Positions 8,633-18,175 are shown, numbered from the stretch's first letter. The stretch: 64,000 bases of DNA from JBMOUD01 sp049319665 (GCF_049319665.1 NZ_JBMOUD010000005.1:244740-308739), one strand, 5' to 3'. The notes: generated from the sequence alone by a model not told the origin. Translations and numbers: made by a program.

Positions 8633-10060
8633 TTAATTGTTGCTTTTAATTTGGTTAATAATTCGTGTAGTCGACAAGCCATCTTCAAAATTAAGCACAC
8701 GCACTTCGCCACCTGCCGCCCATACTTCTTCGGCACCGGCAATTTGCTCTGGTTTGTAATCACCACCTTTAACCAGCAAATCTGGCAAAATTCCGGCAAT
8801 TAAACGCTGCGGCGTATCTTCTTCAAACGGGACCACCCAATCCACCGCACCTAATGCCGCAAGCACGGCCATGCGCTGTGCCAATGGATTCACCGGGCGA
8901 GTTTCGCCTTTCAGGCGCTTAGTCGATGCATCGCTATTTGCCGCCACAATTAAGCGATCGCCAAGCTTACGAGCGTTAGCCAAATAAGAAACGTGCCCAG
9001 CGTGAAGAATGTCGAAGATACCGTTGGTCATCACCACTTTCTCACCGCGCTGACGCGCCATGGCAACAGCGGCTTTGAGTTCTTCTTCGCTCATCACGCC
9101 AAAACCGGTTTCGGCGCGGCCATGAATAGCGTTTTCCAGCTCGATAGGAGACACCGTCGACGTACCAAGTTTCCCTACGACCACACCAGCAGCAGCATTG
9201 GCCAGGAAGCAGGCTTCTTCCAGCGAATGCCCCGCTGCAAGCACCGTTGCCAGTACACCGATAACGGTATCACCGGCACCGGTGACGTCATACACTTCCT
9301 GCGCCTGTGTTGGCATATGCAGCGGCTCTTTACCCGGTTGCAACAACGTCATGCCTTGTTCTGAGCGGGTGACCAGCAGAGCTGACAAATCAAAATCAGC
9401 AATCAACTTCATGCCTTTTTCAACCAATTCAGCTTCGTTTTTACAAGTACCTACGACCGCTTCAAACTCAGACAAGTTTGGTGTCAGTAGGGTCGCGCCG
9501 CGATAAGGTTCGAAATTTGCGCCTTTAGGGTCGATCAGTACCGGCACCCCGGCTTCTTTCGCCAGAGCAATCATCGCACTGACATTACTCAATGCGCCTT
9601 TGGCATAATCAGACAGTACCAATGCTCCCGTATTTGGCAGCGCCTTTTTGATTTTTTCCAGCATCGGTTGCAGATCAACGCCTTCAAAACCTTCTTCAAA
9701 ATCCAGGCGCAGCAACTGTTGATTGCGGGAAAGCACGCGTAACTTAGTGATAGTTGGATGGGTTGGGATCGCCAGGAAATCGCAGTTAACCTTAACGTCA
9801 CTCAGACTTTTACCCAGTGCGATAGCAGCATCATCCGCGCCAGTTAACCCAATCAATTGTGAACTCGCCCCAAGAGAAGCAATGTTCATCGCCACGTTGG
9901 CGGCCCCACCAGGACGTTCCTCGATAGTGTTGACCTTCACGACAGGCACCGGCGCTTCTGGAGAAATACGATTGGTTGCGCCATACCAATAGCGATCCAG
10001 CATCACATCTCCAACCACCAGCACGCCAGCACGGCGAAAATCAGGCAAAGTCACTTTCAT
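8633..10060 (-). CDS. hldE: Bifunctional heptose 7-phosphate kinase / heptose 1-phosphate adenylyltransferase
   Basis: HldE makes ADP-D-glycero-D-manno-heptose for the LPS inner core. Residues 1 to about 318 are the PfkB-type kinase (GGAANVAMN near residue 54, DVTGAGDTVIG near 265). Residues about 340-475 are the nucleotidyltransferase (TNGIFDILHAGHVSYL). The start is taken at 10060 (MKVTLPDF), preceded by GGAG at six bases, rather than an open extension to 10087. The 475-residue product is normal length. The order glnE-hldE on one strand with an 87-base gap suggests co-transcription. Confidence 0.96.
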   Translation of the reverse strand: MKVTLPDFRRAGVLVVGDVMLDRYWYGATNRISPEAPVPVVKVNTIEERPGGAANVAMNIASLGASSQLIGLTGADDAAIALGKSLSDVKVNCDFLAIPTHPTITKLRVLSRNQQLLRLDFEEGFEGVDLQPMLEKIKKALPNTGALVLSDYAKGALSNVSAMIALAKEAGVPVLIDPKGANFEPYRGATLLTPNLSEFEAVVGTCKNEAELVEKGMKLIADFDLSALLVTRSEQGMTLLQPGKEPLHMPTQAQEVYDVTGAGDTVIGVLATVLAAGHSLEEACFLANAAAGVVVGKLGTSTVSPIELENAIHGRAETGFGVMSEEELKAAVAMARQRGEKVVMTNGIFDILHAGHVSYLANARKLGDRLIVAANSDASTKRLKGETRPVNPLAQRMAVLAALGAVDWVVPFEEDTPQRLIAGILPDLLVKGGDYKPEQIAGAEEVWAAGGEVRVLNFEDGLSTTRIINQIKSNN

Positions 10061-10147
10061 CCCACACTCCAAAACAGATAAAACCAAATAGGTAAATTAT
10101 TCAGACAAAGCATGCGCAGATAATATCACACGCAGAGGAAAACCGGC

Positions 10148-13000
10148 TTAACACAGCCAACGAGCCCAACTGGCGCGAACTTGCTCACGCTCGGTGCTGA
10201 AACATTCCACACCCACTTTGCCACTATGTTCTTGTAATGCTTGATGATGAATTTCATCACGCAATGTAATGTACGCACGTTTTAACTGCGTCGCTTCTTC
10301 TTCGGACATAATGCCAAATTGCGCCATCAGTTCAAAAATTCTAACGTTATCTGACCAGCGAGTCAGCCCCGGCTGGCTCTGGGCGAAACGTAGAACCAAA
10401 TATTGGGCAATAAATTCAATATCCGTGATCCCACCTGGGTCGGCTTTGAGGTCGAACACATTGCCTTTTTTGCTCGCCAAATGCGTTACCATTTTCTCGC
10501 GCATTTCACGTACTTCTTTTTTCAGCTCGTCAGCATCGCGCTGACGGCAAAGGATCTCTTGCCGGGTCTGATTAAATCGCTGTGCCAACTGCGCGTCACC
10601 ATAAACTACACGAGCACGCACCAACGCTTGATGTTCCCATGTCCAGGCTTCGTTATGCTGATAATCAGCAAAGGCTTCGATAGTACTAACCAACATGCCG
10701 GATGCGCCGGACGGCCGCAGACGCGGATCCACCTCATACAAAATACCGGATGCAGTACGCGTACTGAAAAGATGCATAATTCGCTGTGCCAAACGCAGAT
10801 AGAATTGACGGCCATCGATACTACGCTCGCCATCTGTTACCACATTTGCCGGGCAATCAAGTATGAACACCAAGTCCAAATCTGAGCTATATCCCAACTC
10901 CCAGCCCCCCAATTTACCGTAGCCGATCACCGCAAAACCGCGTCCTTCGAGCTGTTGTAAATGAGTGGGTTGCCCATAGCGGGAGACCATTAAATCCCAG
11001 GCCTGCTGCACCACAACCTCGAGAATAGCTTCCGCCAGATAGGTCAGGTGATCGCTAACTTTCATCACCGGCAGCGTGCGAGAAATATCTCCGGCTGCAA
11101 TACGCAGGTGTTGCGCCTGTTTAAACTGGCGTAGCGCTTCAAATTGCTGCTCTTCATCATCGGTTGGGATGCGCATTAAATACTGGCGCAGTTCGTCGCG
11201 GTAAGCGTCGGGCGCAATGGTTTGGTACAGCGTGGTAGGGTCGAGAAGCTCATCAAGCAGCAGCGGGTGTCGTGCCAGTTGGTTAGCCACCATTGGCGAT
11301 GCCGCACACAGTCGCACCAGCTGTTTCAACGCCCCTGGATATTCGACCAACAGCTCGATATACGTGGTTCGCGTCACAATATTGAGCAATAAGCCGGTCA
11401 GGCGATGCAACGTGACATCGGCATTATTGTAAGTACTGACTTGTTCTAACAGACGCGGCATGAGCTGATCGAGCTGTTCGCGTCCGCGAGGTCCAATAGT
11501 ACGTTTGTCCACATCGCGGCGGAATTCGGCAATAATACGCAGCAGGTTCTTACGCGCGTCTTCAGATAATTGCGGGGTAAGCGGCAGCAGATCGCTATCT
11601 TCTAACTCATCAATCCATAAACTGTTGAATTGGCTATATTGCGGATCTTCTCCGGCTTCTGGCGTGTCATCACCAATCAGATCATTAAATACCGCACGTA
11701 CCGCCAGCATATGCGCATCAGTGCTGGCTTTCAGGCTGTCCCAGTCGGCAAAATCCATACCCCACGCTAATCTTGCTTGGTTTAGCGCATCAGAGGGCAG
11801 AGTTTGTGTCTGTTCATCGCCAATCGCCTGCAACAAATTCTCTAGGCGGCGCAGGAATAAATAGCCTTGCTGTAAATGCGCAACCTGCTCAGCGGGGAGC
11901 AGGCCTAATGATTCCACAGCCTGTAATGTCGGCAAGAGAGAACGTTGTTGCAATAAGGGTTCGCGGCCACCGCGAATCAACTGAAATACCTGTACGATAA
12001 ATTCGATTTCACGAATTCCGCCAGCGCCCAGCTTGATATTGTCTTTCAATCCGCGGCGTCTGACTTCGCGGGCGATCATGCCCTTCATATTACGCAGTGA
12101 TTGGATCACGCTGAAATCAATATAACGGCGGAACACAAACGGCATCAGCATCTTACGTAATTCAATGCTGCTTTCGTCATTAGCACCGCCCATCAGCCGC
12201 GCCTTGACCATCGCGTAGCGTTCCCAATCGCGGCCTTGTTCTTGGTAATAATCTTCTAATGCTGGGAAGCTCATCACCAGCGGGCCACTGTCGCCAAAAG
12301 GCCGCAGCCGCATATCAACCCGATAAACAAAACCGTCGATAGTCGGCTGATCCAAGGCTTTAATCAGCCGTTGTCCCAAACGAATAAAGAATTGGCCGTT
12401 ATCCAGTTCCCGACGCCCGCCTTGCGTGTGACCGTTTTCTGGATAAGCAAAAATTAAATCGATATCAGAGGAGAAATTCAGTTCACCACCGCCAAGTTTC
12501 CCCATCCCGAGGATCAATAACGGCTGTGGCACGCCTTGCGCATTCACCGGCGTGCCCCATTCGCGACAGCAGGCGGCATAAAGCCAGTCACGTGCGCTCA
12601 CAATCAGCACTTCCGCCAGTTCGCTCAACTGCTGTAACGTTTGCTCAACACTGCTGGTTTGCATCGCTTGCGACCAGGCAATACGCGTTAACGTGCGCTT
12701 GCGGAACACGCGCAATGCCTTCATCAAACCGGCTTCATCATTGACGCTAGCGACTGACTGCGCTAACGCATCACGATAGGATTGCCACTCCTCGGCCTGC
12801 GGCGGATGTTGCGTTATCTCACTCCACCACTCAGGGTGCAGAATCAGGTTTTCGCCGATGAAATCACTACTGGCAATGACACTCAACGCACTATCTGACA
12901 GGGCGGGAATATCATTTAATTGCTGATTTTCGATGCTCTGCGCAAAGCGCAGCTGAAATTTTTCTGCCTGAGTTTGCAGCAGAGGAGTGAGAGGCAACAT
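10148..13000 (-). CDS. glnE: Glutamine synthetase adenylyltransferase/deadenylylase
   Basis: GlnE adds AMP to glutamine synthetase and removes it in response to PII and glutamine. The 950-residue protein has the expected two nucleotidyltransferase domains. The N-terminal removase half contains GMGKLGGGELNFSSDIDLIF (about residues 164-183). The C-terminal half contains YGKLGGWELGYSSDLDLVF. Both keep the G-S-D-x-D metal motif. I start at 13000, where AAGGA lies seven bases upstream; the frame is open back to a TTG at 13054 without a ribosome site. It is co-directional with ygiF and hldE. Confidence 0.96.
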   Translation of the reverse strand: MLPLTPLLQTQAEKFQLRFAQSIENQQLNDIPALSDSALSVIASSDFIGENLILHPEWWSEITQHPPQAEEWQSYRDALAQSVASVNDEAGLMKALRVFRKRTLTRIAWSQAMQTSSVEQTLQQLSELAEVLIVSARDWLYAACCREWGTPVNAQGVPQPLLILGMGKLGGGELNFSSDIDLIFAYPENGHTQGGRRELDNGQFFIRLGQRLIKALDQPTIDGFVYRVDMRLRPFGDSGPLVMSFPALEDYYQEQGRDWERYAMVKARLMGGANDESSIELRKMLMPFVFRRYIDFSVIQSLRNMKGMIAREVRRRGLKDNIKLGAGGIREIEFIVQVFQLIRGGREPLLQQRSLLPTLQAVESLGLLPAEQVAHLQQGYLFLRRLENLLQAIGDEQTQTLPSDALNQARLAWGMDFADWDSLKASTDAHMLAVRAVFNDLIGDDTPEAGEDPQYSQFNSLWIDELEDSDLLPLTPQLSEDARKNLLRIIAEFRRDVDKRTIGPRGREQLDQLMPRLLEQVSTYNNADVTLHRLTGLLLNIVTRTTYIELLVEYPGALKQLVRLCAASPMVANQLARHPLLLDELLDPTTLYQTIAPDAYRDELRQYLMRIPTDDEEQQFEALRQFKQAQHLRIAAGDISRTLPVMKVSDHLTYLAEAILEVVVQQAWDLMVSRYGQPTHLQQLEGRGFAVIGYGKLGGWELGYSSDLDLVFILDCPANVVTDGERSIDGRQFYLRLAQRIMHLFSTRTASGILYEVDPRLRPSGASGMLVSTIEAFADYQHNEAWTWEHQALVRARVVYGDAQLAQRFNQTRQEILCRQRDADELKKEVREMREKMVTHLASKKGNVFDLKADPGGITDIEFIAQYLVLRFAQSQPGLTRWSDNVRIFELMAQFGIMSEEEATQLKRAYITLRDEIHHQALQEHSGKVGVECFSTEREQVRASWARWLC

Positions 13001-13054
13001 GTAAGGATCCTTGAGCATCTGATAAGCCTGAAGCGCACTCCAGGCATCAATCAA

Positions 13055-14362
13055 TTAACGAGGCTGTCCGTTTAACCAAAATGCATCCTGCATCACCGCA
13101 TGTTGACGTGCGGAGTCTTCCCAGGCGTGCTGTTGTTGCACGATGGCCTGCTGGAGTTCGAGCCAACCATTGATATAAGGTTTTACATCATGCTCTGGGT
13201 AAGCCCCCGCCAGCAAGTGGAAGGCGATAATCTGGCGTTTTAAACGAGCAAGTTGATCGCTAAAACCGGCTTCGGTCAGCGAGGAACCAAACGCTTCTTT
13301 CAGGTCGGCTGCCGTTCTGCCTAACATGATGTCAGCAAAACGCTTAAATGAGCTGTCTAGCTTGGTTTGCGATTTGGCATCAACAAAAGGTTTCCACGCT
13401 TGATTAGCCAACCAAGATGTAAGCACTAACTTACATTGCAAGTAGCCAACACTGTAGCAAAGCAACTCGGCATCAGCGCCCTTCTGTTCCAATTGACCGA
13501 CCAGTTCAGTGAGCTGAGCACGTAGTTCAGTTGACGCCTTGCGTGGGATCAGCCCGCCAAAAATAACCAATGTCTGGCGTACCGCTTCAACAGCTTGCAG
13601 CACGGCCAAACGTGCGGTTTTATCACCACGAACCCACAGCTCCTCGTTAGATTGCCATTGCGCCAAGGCAAAGCTCATCATGCCGCTCAGCACCTGCTCG
13701 ACGCTGGCTTTCGCCGCAGCGCTATAGATAGGGAAAGGCTGCACTTCACGCGCTGGATTTCCTTTCGCGAGATGATAACCGCGTGCAGCTTTACTTAAAC
13801 CACCGAGGCGCAATCCGCCTTGTTTGCCGATAATCGCCGCCAGTTCCAGCAAATCGGCCGTGTTGCCTTGTTTAATTTCCAGTTCGATTTCTGCCAAGGA
13901 CTCAGACAGCTCTCCCGCGACAACTTCACCTTGGTCAAGGCCAATCTCAATCTCGCTTTTGTTGTGAGTAACCACCCACTTCTCACGTACAAAATCAGTA
14001 CGGAATAGCGGGTTTAGTTCAGCCTGTAACGCGTTAACATCCAAACCTTCAGGCCAGATATCTGCTGGGAACAGGCTTAAATTCAGCTCTGGTTTTTTCA
14101 GCGCAACATTGTATTCCGGACGTTGGTGCAAACCCGCGACCACGGTACCCGCCGTTTTAATGGTCATTTCGTACTGGTCATCGAAACCACGGATACGCAG
14201 CCCCATATCCATCGACCGCAAAGTATTGTTAGCAGTTTCATAATAGATATTGGTGAGTTTCTGCGGCGCAGAATGTACGCTCGTGAGCGAGGCTAACAGC
14301 GAAGGCAGCTCAGCAATGGCTGCTGGGCTGGCGATAAATTTTAATTCGATTTCTAAGGTCAT
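13055..14362 (-). CDS. ygiF: Inorganic triphosphatase YgiF (CYTH-CHAD)
   Basis: The 435-residue product starts MTLEIELKFIAS, whose ExExK signature marks the CYTH triphosphate tunnel (residues about 1-205). A helical CHAD domain, thought to bind polyphosphate, fills about 215-435. E. coli YgiF hydrolyses tripolyphosphate. The frame is open upstream to 14488, but homology and the ExExK motif fix the start at 14362. It is 54 bases ahead of glnE, the E. coli order. Confidence 0.93.
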   Translation of the reverse strand: MTLEIELKFIASPAAIAELPSLLASLTSVHSAPQKLTNIYYETANNTLRSMDMGLRIRGFDDQYEMTIKTAGTVVAGLHQRPEYNVALKKPELNLSLFPADIWPEGLDVNALQAELNPLFRTDFVREKWVVTHNKSEIEIGLDQGEVVAGELSESLAEIELEIKQGNTADLLELAAIIGKQGGLRLGGLSKAARGYHLAKGNPAREVQPFPIYSAAAKASVEQVLSGMMSFALAQWQSNEELWVRGDKTARLAVLQAVEAVRQTLVIFGGLIPRKASTELRAQLTELVGQLEQKGADAELLCYSVGYLQCKLVLTSWLANQAWKPFVDAKSQTKLDSSFKRFADIMLGRTAADLKEAFGSSLTEAGFSDQLARLKRQIIAFHLLAGAYPEHDVKPYINGWLELQQAIVQQQHAWEDSARQHAVMQDAFWLNGQPR

Positions 14363-14524
14363 AGTCTTCACACCAATTCGTTGCCGGCAACAGGCGCACA
14401 AGCAAGATATAAAATATTGCGCGATTCTAGCACAGGGAAGAATAGTGCGATGACAGCTAAATACACGACTCACCGCTAAGTTAGCCAATAAAATAGGCTA
14501 TTTTCCTAACAGATTGCTACTGAA

Positions 14525-14551
14525 GCGAAAAAAGAGGTTTTAAAAACCTCT
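14525..14551 (-). terminator. Terminator-like hairpin in the ygiF leader
   Basis: On the minus strand CAGAGGTTTT-T-AAAACCTCTTTTTTCG forms a stem followed by six T. It is about 160 bases before the ygiF start, so it would stop transcripts entering from the ygiM side or attenuate ygiF. The rest of the 306-base ygiF-ygiM gap shows no gene. Confidence 0.55.
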
Positions 14552-14668
14552 GAGATAGTTCTCATTCCTGTTTAAGCATTGCGTCGTCACACTTATGCAC
14601 TTACTATCGCTTGATACGCAATAGGCACCCTTTTAGCGTGCCGCAAACCCACTAAGAATGATGAAATA

Positions 14669-15289
14669 ATGCAGAAATTACGCCTAATTGCTCTCGGTTT
14701 ACTGACTTTAAGCCTCTCTTGGGGCGCTCATGCCGATGAAAAGCGCTATATCTCCGATGATTTGATCACCTATATCCACAGTGGTCCGGGCAATCAATAT
14801 CGCATCATGGGAACATTGAATTCCGGTGATGAAGTGACGCTGAAAAGTGTCAACAATGCGACTAACTATGGTGAGATTGTCGATGGTAAAGGGCGCACAG
14901 CTTGGATCCCAATGGATCAGCTAAGCAACTCGCCAAGTCTGCGTAGCCAGGTTCCTGCGCTACAGCAGCAGGTCAAAACGCTGACCGATAAGTTGAATAA
15001 TATCGACAATAGCTGGAACCAACGTACCGCCGAGATGCAACAGAAAGTTGCCTCTAGCGATGGCACGATCAATGGCCTGAAAAAAGAGAATCAGGATCTG
15101 AAAAACCAACTTATCGTGGCACAGAAAAAGGTCAACGCGGTTAATGTTCAGCTTGATGACAAGCAACGTACCATTATTTTACAATGGTTTATGTACGGTG
15201 GCGGTGTCGCTGGCGTTGGTTTGATCCTCGGCTTGGTGCTACCGCATTTGGTACCGCGCCGTAAGAAAAAAGACCGCTGGATGAATTAA
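14669..15289 (+). CDS. ygiM: SH3-domain membrane protein YgiM
   Basis: This 206-residue protein has a signal peptide (residues 1-22, ending AHA). A bacterial SH3 domain follows (about 25-90, YISDDLITYIHSGPGNQYRI). Residues about 100-165 form a coiled coil. One membrane helix (about 172-192) precedes a basic tail RRKKKDRWMN. It matches YgiM (formerly HtrG) in full. The SH3 domain would face the periplasm and may contact peptidoglycan; the precise role is unknown. It diverges from ygiF. Confidence 0.9.
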   Translation: MQKLRLIALGLLTLSLSWGAHADEKRYISDDLITYIHSGPGNQYRIMGTLNSGDEVTLKSVNNATNYGEIVDGKGRTAWIPMDQLSNSPSLRSQVPALQQQVKTLTDKLNNIDNSWNQRTAEMQQKVASSDGTINGLKKENQDLKNQLIVAQKKVNAVNVQLDDKQRTIILQWFMYGGGVAGVGLILGLVLPHLVPRRKKKDRWMN

Positions 15290-15318
15290 GGATCAATGGC
15301 TCTTTAGAGTTACTGATA

Positions 15319-15350
15319 ACCAAAAGGCGCTTAACAGCGCCTTTTGGTAC
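15319..15350 (+). terminator. Terminator after ygiM
   Basis: ACCAAAAGGCGC and GCGCCTTTTGGT form a perfect 12-bp stem with a TTAACA loop, 30 bases after the ygiM stop. Confidence 0.75.
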
Positions 15351-15434
15351 TTTAGCGAAACTCTGTCTCTCGCTGAGCACCACATTGATTTCATGGCGTA
15401 AATTTAATAGATAACTTAGGGCAACAGGCTTTGC

Positions 15435-15890
15435 ATGAAATCAATTAAATTATTATTACTCACAACTCTCTTTGCGTTTCCTTTGTCATTTTCTCCCTAT
15501 GCCTTGAGCAACACGGTTCAGGAAGTGAATGACCGACTGGATATGCTTTATGGATCTCACAGTAATTATCATGATTTTTTTGAAACGCTAAAACAAAGCG
15601 TGACGCAAAGAAATAAAGAACAAGTAGCCGAAATGGTTAGTTACCCTCTCAAAGTTAATATAAAGGGTAAAAAAGTTGTTGTTAAAAACAACCTTGATTT
15701 TATTAAGAATTATAGTGATATCGTGACTCCGAATATCGCTAAAGCGATAACCACTCAGAAATATACGGATCTATTCTCCCGAGATACAGGAATCATGATT
15801 GGTCAGCATGGTGAAGTGTGGTTCAGTGGCATATGCAATGACTCAACCTGTAAAAATCTAATCATAAAGGTCATAGCCATTAATAACTGA
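15435..15890 (+). CDS. Small secreted protein of unknown function
   Basis: I do not recognise this 151-residue product. It has a clear Sec signal peptide (MKSIKLLLLTTLFAFPLSFS, cleavage probably after YALS). The mature part contains FFETLKQSVTQRNKEQVAEM followed by beta-rich segments. This layout suggests a small alpha+beta, NTF2-like fold, but that is inference. Two Cys near the C-terminus (CNDSTC) may form a disulfide. It stands alone between two hairpin terminators and is not part of the E. coli layout here. Confidence 0.7.
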   Translation: MKSIKLLLLTTLFAFPLSFSPYALSNTVQEVNDRLDMLYGSHSNYHDFFETLKQSVTQRNKEQVAEMVSYPLKVNIKGKKVVVKNNLDFIKNYSDIVTPNIAKAITTQKYTDLFSRDTGIMIGQHGEVWFSGICNDSTCKNLIIKVIAINN

Positions 15891-15903
15891 TGGCAATATT
15901 CAT

Positions 15904-15932
15904 CGCCCCTTCTTTGCTAACGGGGCTTTTTA
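15904..15932 (+). terminator. Terminator after the small secreted protein gene
   Basis: GCCCC (15905-15909) pairs with GGGGC (15922-15926), and TTTTT follows directly. Confidence 0.75.
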
Positions 15933-15982
15933 AAGTCTGTTATTACATTCCCATCTTCATTCCCTTAGTGCTCATGTGATAC

Positions 15983-16075
15983 TTGAAAGCACTCGCCATC
16001 ACTTACCCGCAGTGGCAAGGCTTCACCGACCTCGCAGAACCCGATAAACATTCAGAACTGCGTTGGGAAATGTAG
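15983..16075 (+). pseudogene. Possible 30-codon gene remnant
   Basis: One frame reads LKALAITYPQWQGFTDLAEP and ends DKHSELRWEM before a stop. The codons look protein-like, but a TGA lies just upstream in frame and there is no start. I take it as the broken C-terminal end of a lost gene of unknown family. The remainder of the gap to cca holds no recognisable gene. Confidence 0.3.
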
Positions 16076-16284
16076 ATAAACTCCCCTCTGACACTATTCC
16101 TTATGTCAAACAGGCAATAAAACATATTATCTCAGGCTCATCGTATTCAGATAACGGCTGGTAAAGCTTCTCTGCAGTTACCTTAACAACTCTGTTACAC
16201 TGCTACTATTGTGTATTGCTGAATCCATTTTTAATGCAAAAGCACCTTGAGTGCCTTTGCGATTCCTTTTTCAGGAGTTGCCCC

Positions 16285-17520
16285 GTGAAAATCTACCTCG
16301 TCGGCGGTGCCGTCCGCGACAGCCTGCTAAATCTCCCAGTAACTGAACATGACTGGGTGGTGGTTGGTTCAACCCCAGAAAACATGTTGGGGCAGGGATA
16401 TCAGCAAGTCGGTAAGGATTTTCCAGTATTCCTACATCCAGTCAGCCACGATGAATATGCGCTGGCGCGTACCGAACGCAAATCAGGCCAAGGCTATAAC
16501 GGTTTTACCTGCTATGCCGCACCAGATGTGACACTAGAGCAGGATTTATTGCGCCGCGATCTGACAATCAATGCTATTGCGCGTAGTGCTGAAGGCGAAC
16601 TGTTTGATCCTTATAACGGCCAAGTCGATCTAAAAAACCGTATTTTACGCCATGTTTCAGATGCATTTGGCGAAGATCCGCTGCGCGTATTGCGCCTTGC
16701 CCGCTTCGCCGCGCGTTTTGCTCATCTTGGCTTTACAATTGCCCCCGAAACACAAGAACTTGTGCAGGCAATGACAGCAAGCGGTGAACTGGAAGCATTA
16801 ACGCCAGAACGCGTGTGGAAAGAGACGGAAAAAGCGCTACAAACCCAGGATCCACAAATCTATTTCCAGGTGCTTCGTGATTGTGGCGCGCTGAAAGTGC
16901 TGTTTCCTGAGGTTGATAAGCTGTTTGGAGTGCCAGCCCCGGAAAAATGGCATCCAGAAATTGATACCGGTATCCATACCTTAATGACCCTAAAAATTGC
17001 TGCAGAACTCAGCGATGAGGTCGATATCCGTTTCTCCGCGCTATGTCACGATCTCGGTAAAGGATTAACGCCACCAGCACTTTGGCCTTCGCATCACGGC
17101 CACGGTCCAGCAGGTGTGAAGCTTGTTGAGAACCTATGCCAGCGATTGCGCGTGCCAACTCACATTAAAGACTTAGCCAAATTAGTGGCAGAGTTCCATG
17201 ACTTGATCCACACGGTAAATAAACTGCGTCCAGAAACGCTGTTGAAATTATTTGATGCCATCGACGTGTGGCGCAAACCACAGCGTCTGGAACAGATGAT
17301 CCTAACCAGCGAAGCCGATGCCCGTGGCAGAACAGGTTTTGAGAACATGGTCTATACGCAGGGCGATTACTTGCGCGAGGCTTTCCAAGCGGCCAATAGC
17401 GTGTCTATCAAAGAAGTCGTCGAGCTAGGTTTACAGGGGATCGCGATTCGCGATGAGCTAAAAAAACGCCGGATTCAGGCGGTAGCGCAATGGAAACTGA
17501 CGCAGGAAATTGCTTTATAA
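16285..17520 (+). CDS. cca: Multifunctional CCA-adding enzyme
   Basis: Cca adds or repairs the 3'-CCA of tRNAs; the enterobacterial form also carries an HD phosphohydrolase domain. The 411-residue product begins KIYLVGGAVRDSLL, with GG and DxD (EHDWVVVG) nucleotidyltransferase motifs. It continues with RRDLTINAIA and RLARFAARF, then HD residues in CHDLGKG (about 255). The start is a GTG at 16285, preceded by AGGAG at seven bases; the ATG at 16216 would add a tail absent from E. coli. It is followed by a terminator and not by uppP as in E. coli. Confidence 0.96.
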   Translation: MKIYLVGGAVRDSLLNLPVTEHDWVVVGSTPENMLGQGYQQVGKDFPVFLHPVSHDEYALARTERKSGQGYNGFTCYAAPDVTLEQDLLRRDLTINAIARSAEGELFDPYNGQVDLKNRILRHVSDAFGEDPLRVLRLARFAARFAHLGFTIAPETQELVQAMTASGELEALTPERVWKETEKALQTQDPQIYFQVLRDCGALKVLFPEVDKLFGVPAPEKWHPEIDTGIHTLMTLKIAAELSDEVDIRFSALCHDLGKGLTPPALWPSHHGHGPAGVKLVENLCQRLRVPTHIKDLAKLVAEFHDLIHTVNKLRPETLLKLFDAIDVWRKPQRLEQMILTSEADARGRTGFENMVYTQGDYLREAFQAANSVSIKEVVELGLQGIAIRDELKKRRIQAVAQWKLTQEIAL

Positions 17521-17531
17521 TTTTATCATCT

Positions 17532-17560
17532 GAAACAGCCCATGGCGGGCTGTTTTCATT
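17532..17560 (+). terminator. Terminator after cca
   Basis: AAACAGCCC and GGGCTGTTT pair around ATGGC and are followed by TTCATT, 12 bases after the stop. Confidence 0.75.
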
Positions 17561-17586
17561 GAGCCAGAAGCCGTTAATTGAATGAT

Positions 17587-17711
17587 TATACCCAAAATAA
17601 TTGGAGTTACATCAAGGCGGCAAGGGAGCGCATCCCGATGAGCTTACTACGGTCAAGTGATTCGGGTAAGCAACCGCCGCCAACGCAGAAGCAACTTCAA
17701 GTATGACGGGT
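17587..17711. repeat. Palindrome-ended intergenic repeat, copy 1
   Basis: About 125 bases are bounded by imperfect 18-base inverted ends: CCCAAAATAATTGGAGTT at the left and the reverse complement of CCCGTCATACTTGAAGTT at the right. The interior includes CGATGAGCTTACTACGG. It has the size and structure of the enterobacterial MITE-like intergenic repeats. It abuts the folB stop codon and occupies the cca-folB gap. A degraded second copy is at 57321-57394. Confidence 0.7.
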
Positions 17712-18068
17712 TTAGCTGCGCTTGCCACGCTCGATAATGACACCAACATTGGCGGCCTGTGCTACCGCGCCCGGTTTACTCAATTTAATACGCACCCAAG
17801 GTGACTTAAAACGCGCCAATAACAGTGTAGCGACCTCTTCCGCCACGCGTTCAACCAAAGCAAAATTCTGGCTACTGACGTGCTGGATCACCGCCTCGCT
17901 CACATCGGCATAGCTCAGGCAATCATTCACATCATCACTGGCCGCAGAGATTTTATTATCCCAGGCAAGCTCGATATCGAACACCAGCTTCTGTTGGATA
18001 GTTTGTTCCCAATCAAAAGCTCCGATAGTGGTAATCACGCTTAGTTGTTCTATAAATACAATATCCAT
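17712..18068 (-). CDS. folB: Dihydroneopterin aldolase
   Basis: FolB splits dihydroneopterin to hydroxymethyl-dihydropterin and glycolaldehyde in folate synthesis, and also has epimerase activity. The 118-residue product starts MDIVFIEQLSVITTIGAFDWE, whose Glu is in the pterin site, and carries the conserved Lys in KLSKPGAV near residue 98. Length is normal. It diverges from plsY across about 107 bases. A repeat element sits immediately behind its stop. Confidence 0.95.
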   Translation of the reverse strand: MDIVFIEQLSVITTIGAFDWEQTIQQKLVFDIELAWDNKISAASDDVNDCLSYADVSEAVIQHVSSQNFALVERVAEEVATLLLARFKSPWVRIKLSKPGAVAQAANVGVIIERGKRS

Positions 18069-18175
18069 CAGGCAATTCTCTGTTTTTGGTGTTACCGGAT
18101 ATCACTTCCAGCGGAAAATGCGTATTATCCACAGATGTTGCTATTAACACGACCCTAATTAGACGGAACTGCGTT

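Noticed and set aside
10403..10885. 160-codon plus-strand frame inside glnE
   Set aside because: Antisense to a highly conserved enzyme, with no start signal.
13001..13054. TTG start at 13054 for glnE
   Set aside because: No ribosome site; AAGGA seven bases before the ATG at 13000 is much better.
16216..16284. ATG start at 16216 for cca
   Set aside because: It adds 23 residues absent from homologues; the GTG at 16285 has a perfect AGGAG.
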